Assembly: GCA_043228905.1 (NCBI GenBank)
Contig: JBHGNT010000017.1
Location: 434,001-498,000, forward strand
DNA from: Azolla caroliniana
Lineage: Eukaryota; Polypodiophyta
Direction: 5' to 3'
Length of the DNA: 64,000 nucleotides
Shown here piece by piece: positions 22,037 to 34,279 of the stretch. Positions within the stretch are counted from its first letter, which is position 1. Every line of letters begins with the position of its first letter. Under the pieces are notes generated by a model. That model saw only the letters and a program-made list of their open reading frames with translations, had not been told where the DNA came from and ran no database searches. The translations under genes and the position numbers were made by a program.

Positions 22037-22200
22037 ATGGAGGACATAATGTGTTTCCCACATAATGTTGACACGATGATGAAAAGGGAGCCTTGCATTT
22101 TCTTTCTCACACACGCACACCCATACCCACACACAGAGACAGAGACAGAGAGATGGAATATGTCATAAGCTTGCTTTACATCGCAAAAGCTGGCATATAC
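18456..22200. other. Long AT-rich spacer
   Basis: No gene is supported on either strand. A (GAAA)n tract lies at about 18645-18665. A diverged tandem duplication (listed separately) is at 20169-20458. GA and CA microsatellites lie at about 22003-22034 and 22110-22150. Confidence 0.55.
20169..20458. repeat. Diverged ~164-bp tandem duplication
   Basis: The block starting TATATGCATAGAGAACACATG is repeated 164 bases later (copy 2 from 20333) with scattered substitutions and small indels. The second copy fades after about 125 bases. It is non-coding. Confidence 0.8.
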
Positions 22201-22229
22201 ATACTTAGAGAGAGAGAGAGAGAGAGGAG

Positions 22230-22444
22230 GGTTTTTGGTCTTTGCCTCTTCTATGTCCATACGGGGCCATATCGTCAATTTGGACAATTGCCCATTTCCT
22301 TTCTGCCATTGTTGAACACAATTCATCTCTGGTTCAATCCCATCATCGATACTTCATCATCTCCACCACCACCACACTCCTCTTCTTCTTCTTCTTCACC
22401 ATCACCATCACCATCACCATCATTATCATCACCATCTGCTTCAA
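22230..22444 (+). promoter_or_regulatory. Inferred villin 5'-UTR exon
   Basis: A CT-rich stretch followed by a (CAC/ATC)n run (about 22375-22436) ends in ...TTCAA with donor GTGAGT at 22445. A matching acceptor lies at 23431-23433 (TTCTTCCAG), 19 bases before the villin ATG. A 5'-UTR intron of about 1 kb is therefore likely. The transcription start is not identified. Confidence 0.55.
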
Positions 22445-23452
22445 GTGAGTACTCTATTCCTTTTGTATTCATCTAACATGCTTCAAATGAATACTCTATT
22501 CCTTTTGTATTCATCTAGCGTGTAATATACCAACATATTGTCTCTTATTTCAATTCCATGCTTTTTTCAATCACGATGACCCATTTGATAATAGAAGATA
22601 TGGATGAATAAGAGTTTGCGTGCCTCAGGAACGGGTAGTGATAAAGAAGGAATTGGGTGCTAAAATTGTGGAAAATTTTATGTGTTGCCCACATATCTTT
22701 ATATTTTCGTTGATTTCAAACAATCAACCTTATTGATAGATATTGATGAACAAGGATTTGGGTACTGAAGAATTGATGTATTAGCCCATCTTTCCCAATC
22801 CTTTTGAAATAACAACAATTAGTCCTTTCTAATCACGCACTCCTCAAGTCACCTAAATCCATGTGTAGAATACCATACTGCATATATTCTTTTGATTCCA
22901 TAATTCCAATAAACAACGCCTCATTAATAGACATTACCCAATAAAGATTTGCAAGCATTTATTGCCCAAATTTGCCAATCCACAGACTTTTAATCCCATA
23001 ATTCCAACGTGAACAACCCATGGATAGGCATTGTAATTAGACTTCTAAACCTAATCATAATAATCCATTGGTAGTCATTGAAGAATAAGGTTTTGGTGAT
23101 TCAAGAACTGATTGCCCATCTTTGTCAATCCACAATTTCTTAATCCCACAATTCCAGCCACAAGGATCCAATAATTAGGGAGTACTGAATAAGGATTTGT
23201 GTGGTTAAGAATTCGCTAATCTTTGACAATCCTTACTCCTTTCACATCACACCCTCCACAAGTCATTGAAATTCATAGATGTAAATCTCCTATCACAAAG
23301 ACCATAGCTATCTGCGACTCAATAAGATTTCAGCGCCCAAAGAAGTTGCTTGAGGTTACTGTTTTAACTTTTTCTTTTGTATATTTCTGAGTGTAAATAT
23401 TTACATACATTGCATAGTTTTTCTTTCTTCCAGGATACAGGGGAGTTGAATA

Positions 23453-26400
23453 ATGTCTGTATCAATGAAAGGCTTAGATTCAGCCTTCCAGGGGATTGGC
23501 AACAAAGAGTATGCTTGAATTAGCTTTGATTGTTGATGATACATTGCTTTATTTGATGCTCAACTATCTGATTATTGCTGATTCTTCAAAAATCCACAGG
23601 GGTATAGAAATTTGGAGCATTGATAAGTCTCAAAACGTAACCATCCTGAAATCTTCGGCAAGCTCAGAGTTTCAATCTGGATGTTGCTATGTACTTTTGC
23701 AAGTAAGCTCATTATTAAGGCCCCGTAGTCTGCTACCATAAGTAGTCACTCAAATGTATGTTTATATGAATATGTAAAACATTCATTTAAGCCATTCTGA
23801 CACAAAGTTGCTAAAATCAGTGCTACCTTTGAAGCACATGCATGCTAAACTTTGAATATATCCATTCCAAACCCTCAGTAAAATAGAGATGGAAGAAATA
23901 TGGAAAAACAGAGAAGGATTGTAAGCTGAATAGCTTTCCAATGTCCAGTTAGTCAGTTGCACCTGAAAGTGAGTAAGAAACTGATCTAAAGGCTTAATTC
24001 GAATGTTCCTTAGGTGCAGCAAGGACTTGAAATGTGTATAGTTTGCATTATTTGAGCATTGTATATTCCTAAATGTAATCCTGGTTTTGCTAAATTTATT
24101 ACTTCGTTTTACAGACGACTGGGCTTAAGAGTGGAGTATTTCGTCACGACATCCATTTCTGGATAGGGAAAAATGCAAGCCAAGTGAGTAAAATTAAACG
24201 TGATTAGTTCTCTAATATTTCATTATACATCAAACAAAATATTAATGAGATGGCTCTCTTCGGCCAGGATGAGGCAGCTGCAGCAATTGCCAAAGCAATG
24301 GAGCTAGATGCCACAATAGGGGGGCGGGCCGTGCAGTATAGAGAGGAAGAAGGTAGTGAGACTGACAAATTCCTTTCATACTTCAAACCTTGTTTCTTAC
24401 CAGCTATAGGAGATTCTTCAATCATGAAGGATGAAGATGAAAATCAGTACCAAGTTCGACTATTTAGGTGCAGTGGTCGGCATGTAGCTCGAGTGAAAGA
24501 GGTATGGTGATGCATTATCTTAATATGATGTTTTGCAAATGTGCTGATGTGCTTATATGAGGTGATAGACGGTATTATGTATGGATAATTCTCTTAGTTG
24601 GGCTTTGCAGGTGCCATTCATTAGATCTTCCCTCAGCCATGAGGATGTGTTTGTCCTCGATACACAATCAAAGATATTTCAATTCAATGGGGCAAGTACA
24701 GATATTTATCAGCGGACAAGGGCGTTGGATGTTGTGGAATATCTAAAGGAAAACAATCATGCTGGAGTTTGTCATGTTGCTGTCATTGGTAAGTGTATAT
24801 CCTGGAATCAGGGCAGTTTTTGTTTAACAAGCTTATCCAAAACCAACAGTTATTGCACATATTGTTTTGCAGAGGACGGAAAGTTTGTTGCTGATGCTGA
24901 CAGTGGGGAATTCTGGAGCTTTTTTGGTGGATTTGCACCTCTTGGAAGGAGAATAGATAGAGATATTGCAGGTGAAAGGGAGGCTATTGTACCCGTCCTT
25001 TTCTGGTATGAAAACTTTATCACCCAAGATTTCTTTATATGAAGAATTTAGCACCCAACATTATTTTATATGAAGAATTTAAAACCTAACATTATTTAAT
25101 ATAAAGAATTTAAACCCCAGCATTATTTAAGATGAAGAATTTCGCACCCAACATGCTGTTCTGGCTGGACACATTCATATGTATACGTAAAAACGTTTTT
25201 CTACAATGAAGCTATTTTTTATAACTGCATGATCCAAAAAGAAGAAATGACCCCTGCTTGACATTTCATTTTTCTGATATGGGGATTTTAATGAAGCATC
25301 CATGAAGGCCAGATTAAAAAAGTGGAAGAATCAATTCTAAAGAGGGAACATATGGACACAAACAAATGTTACATAGTAGACTGTGGCAGAGAAATGTTTA
25401 TGTGGGTGGGTCGTGATACTCAACTTGATGAAAGAAAAGCAGCTGCATTCATAGTGCAGGTGAAATACCATTTGTGCCTATGTTGTACTTTAAAGTTTAG
25501 AAAACCATCCCTTCTCAGTGTTTTCTTAGTAATCAAAGTCAATCTATTCTAGAGTCTGATTGGAACGCGCAAAAACCAACCTGGAATACAACTTACGTTT
25601 ACGATTGAGGGTTTTGAGCCTCGTGAGTTTAAGTCAAAATTTGAGTCTTGGCCAGCCATTACTAATGTACCAATCTCAGAGAATGGAAGAGGAAAGCTTG
25701 CAGGTAAGTAGAATGATCACAGAAGAGTATCGTCACTGTAAAAACTATTGCTAATATGCTTTCATCTTCATTCCTTGGCAGCTCTCTTGAAACATAAAGG
25801 ATTGAATGTTAAAGGACTTCTGAAGGCAGTTCGTTCAAATGAGCAGGCACCATTGATTAGTAATGAGGGAAAACTTCAGGTTCATGAAGCTCTTTCACAT
25901 TTTCAGCTAGGTATACATGCATTTTTATTTATACTTATTAATGTTGTAAACACCTATTTTTTAGGTATGGTGTGTGAATGGGAAGTACAAGGAATCTGTC
26001 CCATTCAACAAGTATGGAAGGCTTTTCAACAAGAACTGCTACATTGTGCTTTATACATATCCTGGAGATAGGAAGGATGAGTACATTCTTTTTTATTGGT
26101 TGGGGCACCAAAGTACTGCGGTAAAATGAAATTCAAGTGATTTTAATGATGAAAAAGAAGTGGAAATGATAATATAACTCATGAATTTGCACCGATATAA
26201 ATTGCTTTTAAAACAGGATACTCAAGATGCAACTGTGCTATACGTGAAGGATATTGCAAACTCATTGGGAAGGGCAGTGGAGGTACCTTTGCATATATAT
26301 GTTCACTGTGTTATTGTGAGAGAGAAACGAAATTATATAATGTGTTCAAATGCCAAAGTGCTATGAGACCAAAGAAGTTATATTCAGTCGAGATCTTATA

Positions 26401-29400
26401 CAATGTCTGACCACAAGACAAAACAAAAATTCTACCTATGGTAAATGGAACAGAAATGGACTGGACAATACATCAACAGGGGTTTTATGAATTGAGTGAA
26501 GGAAGAAAGAAAGGAAGCTGCATTAATGTCTTTTAAGAGTGCCAAAATAGCCTGTAACCAAGCAAGAGATTACATCTTACAATGTATTCTCATTTTTTGG
26601 AATAAAAAAACAAAATAAATACAACTAAACATATGATACTGAAGAATCTACATATCTCAGAACTCTAAACTTTATCTTCAAAAAATATCTAATATGGGCC
26701 ACTCCAAGATGGTGTTGAAGCGAGGTAGGCACCTTCAGTGGTGGGTGATAATGACCTTTAATTGTTGGTGATAAGGGTGACGAGGCTGTGGTTCAGATGG
26801 TCGTGGCCTACATGGACAACACATTCCAATTGCTTGTAACCCCTTTCAAGTGTCTTAATTGAGAATCCCCTTGATAATCCTTAATTGACACAGAAGGAAA
26901 GATGTGGTGGCTAAAGAAAATCACATTATTTCTGTTCTGATGAGCTGTTCAGGTGAGAGGCTGATATTAGTATTACTGATATAAAGATGATGGAAATTCA
27001 TCTCATAGATCCCACATGGATCTCTTAGAATGATGTCATATCTATCCTTCACAGTAAGATAAATGGTTCAGCATGCTTGGTGGCACAGGACCATGCTCAG
27101 ATTCGGTGATGCGTTTTCTGTTTATAGTGTGAAACATCTTGCATTAAGTCATCAGGAACAGTCATGCTGAATCAAGCGATGAATCAGCTTCCCCCAAATG
27201 GGAATGCTGGTGCCAGTGGGTGTGGGACCTTTGAATAAGTCATTTATTTTCATTGGGTAGTAACTCCATTGGCGGTCCACCTCTCATGGTAAGTAACTCT
27301 CTAATTCTATGAATCTTTTGCATGATCATAATAATACACGACTCGATCTAAAGTTCCAAAACCGTCTCTTAAACTACTGGAAAGTTACCATCGAATTTCT
27401 CATGATATGCTGAGCACCTGCAAATGCAATGATTGTAGAAATCTGGCGCATTCTATCTTTTGGCGGTATGCCTTTGTACCTTCTGGTTTCAATCACAGCA
27501 CTTGTCTGGTCAAGGAATGTGTGAGCATGCAATAGATTTGTATCCATGTACTGGAGTAGTAAGATAAAACTATTCTGCATTGTGTGTATGAGTTGTTCTT
27601 GACAGAAGTCCATCTTTATCGCTACTCTTTATGTGTATGAGAAAGAAAGAAAGAAAGAAAGATATATTAACGTCTTCTAAGGCCCATGAGACAATTGGTT
27701 TACAACAAAATGGGATATTTACCCATTCATCGAAAGTAAAAGAAAAAGAAAAAAAAAAGAAAAAGAAAAAAAAAAAGAGCTTAAGCTAAATAGTTCTAAT
27801 AAAATAACAAACATGTTCTACAATGAAATGGCTTTATACTAGGCCTAGTTTCATTTCCATCCAAGTCTCTCGAAAAGATGCGGGAGGTCAAAGGGTTTCG
27901 ATGTGGATGTGGCCCCCCGTGGTCCCAATGTAGAAGGTACCCCCACCATAGCTTCTAGTCGGCGTAGCTCACGTTCCCTTATCTTCTTAATCATTTCTAC
28001 TCCACGTTGAGTTGTTTTTAAGCCCAACATCCGAGGGCGTTTGGTTGTTCTTTGCATTTCTGCTTCCTCAAGAGAGAGGCCGAGTGGCGTAAGTGTATCC
28101 ACATTCATCGTCTCCCCTTGTTCCTGAAAAATTACACTACTTACATGTTGATGAATATTAAAAGGGTTATGGTTAACACTTTTTAGCTTATTCTCCCTAT
28201 GTTGTTTTAGATCTAAGATATACCTACCTAGTCTCTTTATATCCGGGGTATCTAATAGTTTGGAGAGGGTGGGAGAGGGTCCTAATATGTCTTGGTATTC
28301 CGCCCTTATCTCGGCATAGGTTGGACACTTGCATGTAAAGTGATACTCATCCTCTACCTCTATGTGACATAATCTACATAGGCTTTCCTCTCTAGGGATT
28401 CTATTAGCCCAACCATTCTCAATCTCAAGTTGGTGAGATGATATCCTAAGTTGTCCAATGGCCACCCGTAGTGCATTTGATAAGAATGTATCTAGATATC
28501 TTGGTCATGTAATAAAACCTAACTTCGAGAGGTGCAAGAAGTGTTCCTTATAGTACAACATTTTAGGTGGGAGTGGCTCTCATGGGGTGATCCATGTATA
28601 TCGGGTGTAAATTTGCCATATTTCTTGGCGTATTACTTTATTACGGTCTTCATGAGATATTAAAGTTTGATCAGTCCCATAGTTGTACTTAAGGGGAGGT
28701 AGGTTAGTAATGTCTATGCCATTTGCAAGTAACCAACTCACTACAGTGCTATACCAAGAGCTAGTGTGTCCAGACGCATGTAGGGATCGGGATGCCTCAA
28801 AGGCTCGACAAGAAATCCTATCTTGTGGTTGGCTATGTATTCGATGAATAAAAACTACCACTTGGAAAAGTGCTTCTACTAACATCGGGGGCAAATTGAA
28901 CTCTACTCTAATAATGTCATGTGGTACTGTCGATTTGCTTTGGAGTTGACGCGATAACATCGTCACCAAAGGTCTCTCTAATTGCGTCCACATGAAAGAT
29001 GGTACTGGAGCCCATACTACTGATGCATACATGAGGGAAGGGGTCACTAATGAGTCGAAGAGCTATCCCTTAGTCCGTGGCTCTTGAAAGTATGCCTGGT
29101 GGCATTGTCTCTCTAAGAGTGAGAGGGATGCATACCCTCTTGTTCACCTATTTTTGGTTGCCTGGGTCATCAAGAATTTACCTAAACAAGCACTGAAAGT
29201 GAGAGATTCTTGGCAAGTTAACTCAGAGTGTGTTGGTAAGAGTTGCATTGAAAAGGTGAGAGTCAATCTATATTAAAACCTAGGCACCTCAAATGCTGAA
29301 GTCATCTATGCATACCAACATGCTGTAGCAAGCTATCATGAAGATTTAAGGGCCAACTGTGTATACTGATGTTGAGGAACCTCGTAACTATTTGTGGATG

Positions 29401-32400
29401 AAGGATACTGATATGGGTAAGACCCCAAGTTACAGTTTGATATTGCTGCCATCTCAGGTCTGATGGTCTCATTTGGCACCAAGGCTTTAGCCTCGAACCA
29501 TCCTGGTGATCATGGACCAAGTGGCCACTCCATTGATCGCCATTCATAGTTACAATAAGATATTAGCATGCATAAATGCACTGCTCCGACACCGTTATGA
29601 TCTCATCTCTCCCTGCACAGTATCTGTCAATAGTGTTCCATACCATCTCATCTGTTGAGAAAGTAGAGGTTATGGACAAGGTTCTGGTAGCTCTGGTAAT
29701 CGGTCTGCTCAGGACAGTTTATAAAGAGACTTCATAGTCATGCCAAGTCTCAAGGGAAGTGATAACTAAAGGGATGGTATATTCTCTAGAAGTCACCAAC
29801 ACTCATTAGAGTCCTTATTCAGAAACAATTGATACATCTATTCTCAGCATTTGCTAAACAAACCTCATCTTGCTTCATATGATATTGCAAAAAATGTTTC
29901 GAGATTGTTGTTGAGAGATCATGATGATATTTTAAAGTTCTTGGGAGGCCAGAAACATGAAATATGGACCTCAAAACGAGTGTTACAAGTTTTTTTTGCA
30001 CGAGCGGAGGACATAGCCAAATGTGATCCATGCAGTTTGTTAAGATTACACTTATGCTTAAGTATAGAGCATTCAGATTGTCTAAGAGTCAATATCTGTG
30101 TCAATTCTGCCAAAGAGAATGAGAGAGAAAATAACACAGAGAGAGATGTCATTCCAGGTTCGTGTTTTTGAAGGCAAGGAGCCTTCTATTTTTTCAACAT
30201 TATTTGACAAGCTCTTTGTTATAAAGGTAAGCCGCTGAATCAACTTCGGTTATTGTATATGTTTTCTTCCTTGTGCTTAGCTGACATCTTTTACTTAATT
30301 AGGTTATATTTCTGATGTTCACGTTGTGAATTCTTTATGGACAATGTGTGTATATGCAGGGCGATGACAAAGAATTGGGAGTGAGGCTGTTTCAAGTGCA
30401 ACAGTCTGGGGCTCAAAATTGGCAAGCAATTGAAGTTGAATTGGTAATTAACGCTTATTATGGTCATTATAACAACTTTTATGATCATTTCTTGAAGAAT
30501 GTTATACCTCTCTTCTGTTTCTAGTTATGTTTAAGATTACATCATGAATAACCTTCTATATACTAAAGCAGTCTGAAAATAATATGCATTTCTTATTAAG
30601 TCGCTAATTCTCGTTGTAAAATTGCGTATATCAATGCGTACAGGATGCAACATCATTAAATTCATCTAGTTGCATGTTCTTGCAAATTGAGAATGTCTAT
30701 ATCACATGGTATGGGAAGTTCAGTACAATAGAGGAGCAAGAGGCAACTGAAGACATGGTGTGCTGTTTCCAGGTGGGGTGCTGTAGCCTGTTACATAAAT
30801 GTGTAGTTTGGATCAGCATTATTGATTTTTTGTAAGTTATTGTGTCTGCATACACTTTAACATGTGCTGGAAGTGACAGCATCAAGGATCCCGTATGTAT
30901 CTACATGGTATTGGATGTATCCCATATTAGCATGACATATATAGGATTTAGTCAGATGATACATAGCAAATGGGTAGCCTTCTAATGCTGCATACTATGA
31001 AATGATGTTGAAAGTTTGTTTCTCTCTGCTTAACAGTTTCTCTGGAAGCTAGTATCCAGTGAAACACCTTAATGATCTGGAAGTTTTGATTCGATTGTAT
31101 TTATGGGAGGATGGTAAGCTTATATTGAATTTGAACCCTGTTGTAGTAGAGAATAAAACAGTTGTAATAGTTTTGTTTCCATAACTCGAGATATCATTTG
31201 ATTGATGGAGGGCCTTCAGGAAAAATGCTGATGCTTTCTTTTGCTTGTTGGTATAGGCGTTTTAGATTTTCAGTCAGTATTATATGAAATTATTAAGAGC
31301 AGCTCCTTTAATCTGTCAGAATCTTTTATTTGTCTCTGTCTTTTTTATTTGGCTGCCTACAGGTTATGATATTAATCTATATAATGGCACTTCAAATTGC
31401 GTACATACAGATAAATGAGCCAAAACTGTTTTTTCTTTTTCTATACAGCCCAATGTAATCCCAATTGTTTTAAAGGAGGGATCTGAAACGGAATTGTTCT
31501 GGGATACACTTGGTGGCAAGAAGATCCATCCAAGTCATCGAGAGCCAAAAGAGAGCTCCAAAGATCCCCATTTGTTTTCATGCAGTTTTGTTAAAGGTTC
31601 TCAACTTCCTCCATTTCTCATTTTTCTTGAAGCGAAATATAGCTTTGGATTTTCTGTTTTTTCTTTCCTAAGCCTTTTCTTTATCTCTTTCTTTTGTACA
31701 TGTAATCTGGGTACATTCCAGGTCAGTTAAAGGTATGCTTCCTTGCATTTGGATTCATCGCGTATTGTCTATTCAATTTATCATGGAGAAAAAATTAATG
31801 TGGGCTTCAATTTAATTGTTTGAACAGGTTACAGAGGTGTTTGGCTTTTCCCAAGATGATCTATTTAGTGATGAGGTGATGATACTAGATTGCTATAGTG
31901 ATATTTTTGTTTGGGTTGGTCAAAATGTTAGTGCGAACCTCAGAGGAAAAGTGACTGAACTGGGACAGGTCGTTATTTTGATGCTCAGAGATAAGTATGC
32001 TTTATTATCTTTGAATAGTAGACCAATTTTCTGATGCGTGCTTAGTCTTGAATATCTTCAGAAATATATTGAACAAGCTGCACGATGTGAAGGCAGTTCG
32101 TTGGAAACTCCCTTATACAAAATAAAGGAAGGATTTGAACCATCTTTTTTCAAATCTTTCTTTTCATGGGATGTATCAAAAGCAAGTGTAAGTTAGAGTT
32201 CCTTTCAAAAGTGGCAATATATTTCCTAGTGGGAATGATATTTTGTTATCTGGTAAAATTGACTAATTGCATACTGCCTCAAGCAGCACCTCGATGTTTT
32301 TCAACGAAAGGTTCTGCTACTGAAAGGGCAATCAACCACGGTAGGTGCCAAAATCTTAAGCTCTTCAGCTGAAAGATAGCGTTTTATTAATTGATGTATA

Positions 32401-33579
32401 TGCCAAACAGCCAATAAGATCCCCAAAGAAATCACCTGGGTTCATGGAGAGTAAGAATGAGGTATTTTCAGCCCCAGATAAAAGTGCACATGGCAGACCA
32501 TTGGTTTTCAAATCTGAACTCTCTTCAGAAAAACCTCGAGTCCCAAAAGGAAAATATGGAAGTGCTCGGTCAGTTCATAGCCGATCGCCATCTATTTCTT
32601 CTTTATCATCTATGTTTGAATCACAGCATTTGGGAGAGGTGGTGTCTACACCTACTCCCAAGGTCATCTCTATGCGAACTAGAAGACAATCATTTTCGGC
32701 TGCACCGACGCCTTCATCCACTCCACCTAGGTCTGTGGCATCTCCTCGGTCACCAGCTATAGCTGCTCTTGCCTCTGTCTTCGAAACATATAGTGACAAG
32801 AAGCTAGATTTTGCGTGGCCAGGTGCTAAATTATGATAAGAGTCTTTTTTATCGTATTGACTTGGGAAATGGGGATCATCGTGAACATTTATTTATTCCT
32901 TTATTTATTTATTTATACCAGGACTGAAATCAAGAACCGAGGGCAAATTGGACAGAGATTCTGAAGTCCATACACCCATAACTATGGAGGCAAAGGTTCA
33001 ATCAACATCTGCCTCAAGAAAGTTGAACAATGAAGATTTAGCATTGTTATATCCATACGAGCGTCTCAAAGTTTCATCTCGAGATCCAATTGCTGGACTA
33101 GATAAAAAGAAACGCGAGGTAAGAATACTGGTCCTCTTGATCTAATTGCCTTATATATCTGCCCTCCCCTTGAAATTCCCCCTAGAATTTATTTGTTGAG
33201 CTGGTGTTTACAAGATTACAAATTTGCAATCCATATCCATCAAGAACAAGGCGAATAAAGCTTCACATGCCTGCCTTAGGGATGAATTAGTAGGACAGAG
33301 GAGAGAAGAAATTGATCCAAGAATGAAGTGATTACATGGATGATGACAGAGAAGTAAAAGGAAGAGAAAATTTATAGGAATATAGGACCAAAATAATGTA
33401 TTATATGAATCAAATTATGTATTATTTCTTTAATCATTTTAACATATTTATTTTCTCTTTCTCAGGCTTATTTATCAGATGAAGAATTCCAAGATACATT
33501 TCACATGGACAAAAGTACTTTTTATCAACTGCCCAAATGGAAGCAAGACAAGTACAAATTGTTGGCAGATCTATATTAA
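23453..33579 (+). CDS. Villin (gelsolin-repeat actin-binding protein), VLN1-like
   Basis: Model of 22 coding exons (about 963 aa): 23453-23508, 23600-23702, 24115-24183, 24268-24501, 24611-24788, 24873-25005, 25297-25459, 25553-25703, 25782-25879, 25965-26120, 26217-26282, 30158-30226, 30360-30443, 30644-30772, 31449-31596, 31722-31732, 31828-31968, 32062-32187, 32287-32340, 32411-32822, 32922-33118, 33466-33579. Phases agree throughout. Six gelsolin-like repeats are readable: IEIWSIDKSQN, VPFIRSSLSHEDVFVLDT, KCYIVDCGREMFMWVGR, VWCVNGKY, SSCMFLQIENVYITWYG, and FSQDDL with FVWVGQ. A serine-rich linker and a C-terminal headpiece (AYLSDEEFQ ... LPKWKQ) follow. Villins bundle, cap or sever F-actin in the cytoplasm. 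Oddities are an 11-nt microexon, no GGLS-type loop after FVIK, and a headpiece ending DKYKLLADLY instead of the common lysine-rich KKxxGLF-type end. Intron 11 (3.9 kb) holds a LINE. Confidence 0.9.
25008..25158. repeat. 31-bp tandem repeats at the start of villin intron 6
   Basis: About five imperfect units of 31 bp (pattern ATGAAGAATTTAGCACCCAA plus ATTATT) begin at 25008, 25039, 25070, 25101 and 25132. The first starts two bases into the intron, so the array begins at the 5' splice site. Confidence 0.8.
26283..30157 (+). other. Villin intron 11, enlarged by insertions
   Basis: This 3.9-kb intron separates gelsolin repeat 4 (GRAVE) from the next coding exon (VRVFEGKEPS). It contains the LINE relic listed separately, A-rich (GAAA)n tracts, and no other gene that I can support. 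Confidence 0.75.
27640..29550 (-). mobile_element. LINE (non-LTR retrotransposon) relic in villin intron 11
   Basis: Two long minus-strand frames (29047-28580 and 28465-27851) read as the RT C-terminal region and zf-RVT zinc finger. The first includes LMYASVVWAPVP and an LPPMLVEALFQVVV helix. The second reads ISSHQLEIENGW, then CRLCHIEVEDEYHFTCKC, then a basic tail. More RT-like sequence extends to about 29330-29547 in broken frames. The 3' end is probably the CTTT-rich stretch near 27640-27665. The frames are long enough to suggest moderate age. The 5' end and target duplication were not found. Confidence 0.78.
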
Positions 33580-33729
33580 CACAACAAGGACCGAGTATAT
33601 TACATATATCAGAGTCTCATAGGGTGATATAATGATAAGCCACTTCATTGTAAATCAGAGAGGTAGTTGTAAAGAAATTATGAAATATTTGATTGGTAAA
33701 AGGCTTTATATATATTAATAATCCGATAG
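33580..33729 (+). other. Villin 3' flank
   Basis: AT-rich sequence directly after the stop codon, probably 3' UTR. No clear polyadenylation signal stands out. Confidence 0.4.
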
Positions 33730-34118
33730 CTTTATTCTCATATGAGAAATTATGTATCTCATCATTGGTTTGTATACATCCATGGAAAACGTGGAGGACC
33801 TCAACATATTTTTTTCTACTCTCGGGGCTCTCCTGGAGCTCATCAGAGGACTTCTGATTTCAATAGACTAATAAAATATCTTGTAATGCAATATAAAAAT
33901 TTCAAAGTTTTTATTGCAAACTGGCTTTATTCTCATATGAGAAATTATGTATCTCATCATTGGTTTGTATACATCCATGGAAAACGTGGAGGACCTCACC
34001 ATATTTTTTTCTACTCTCGGGGCTCTCCTGGAGCTCATAAGAGGACTTCTGATTTCAATAGACTAATACAATATCTTGTAATGCAATATAAAAATTTCAG
34101 AGTTTTTTTTGCAAACTG
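33730..34118 (+). repeat. 195-bp tandem duplication, open in frame
   Basis: Two copies (33730-33924 and 33925-34118) start CTTTATTCTCATATGAG and differ at only a handful of bases. The period of 195 is divisible by three, so a frame of 125 codons runs through both with the peptide MRNYVSHHWFVYIHGKRGG repeated. The differences I can see all change the amino acid, which argues against selection on a protein. It lies 150 bases past the villin stop, probably in the 3' UTR or just beyond. Confidence 0.88.
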
Positions 34119-34181
34119 ACCACATTTTCATTCTTTTTTTGGTGCATGGGGGATTGGAATAAGACGATGACGATGTAATGG

Positions 34182-34279
34182 CAATCGGGACAGTGACAAT
34201 GAGATGAGAAGAATCTGATTTTATCCTAAGCAATCGGGACAGTGACAATGAGACGAGAAGAATCTGATTTTATCCTAAG
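34182..34279. repeat. 49-bp tandem duplication
   Basis: Two copies (34182-34230 and 34231-34279) beginning CAATCGGGACAGTGACAATG differ at one base. It is close to the 195-bp duplication and equally recent by eye. Confidence 0.93.

Noticed and set aside
21847-22326. 159-codon minus-strand frame rich in SLSLSLS
   Set aside because: Translation of GA microsatellites just upstream of villin.
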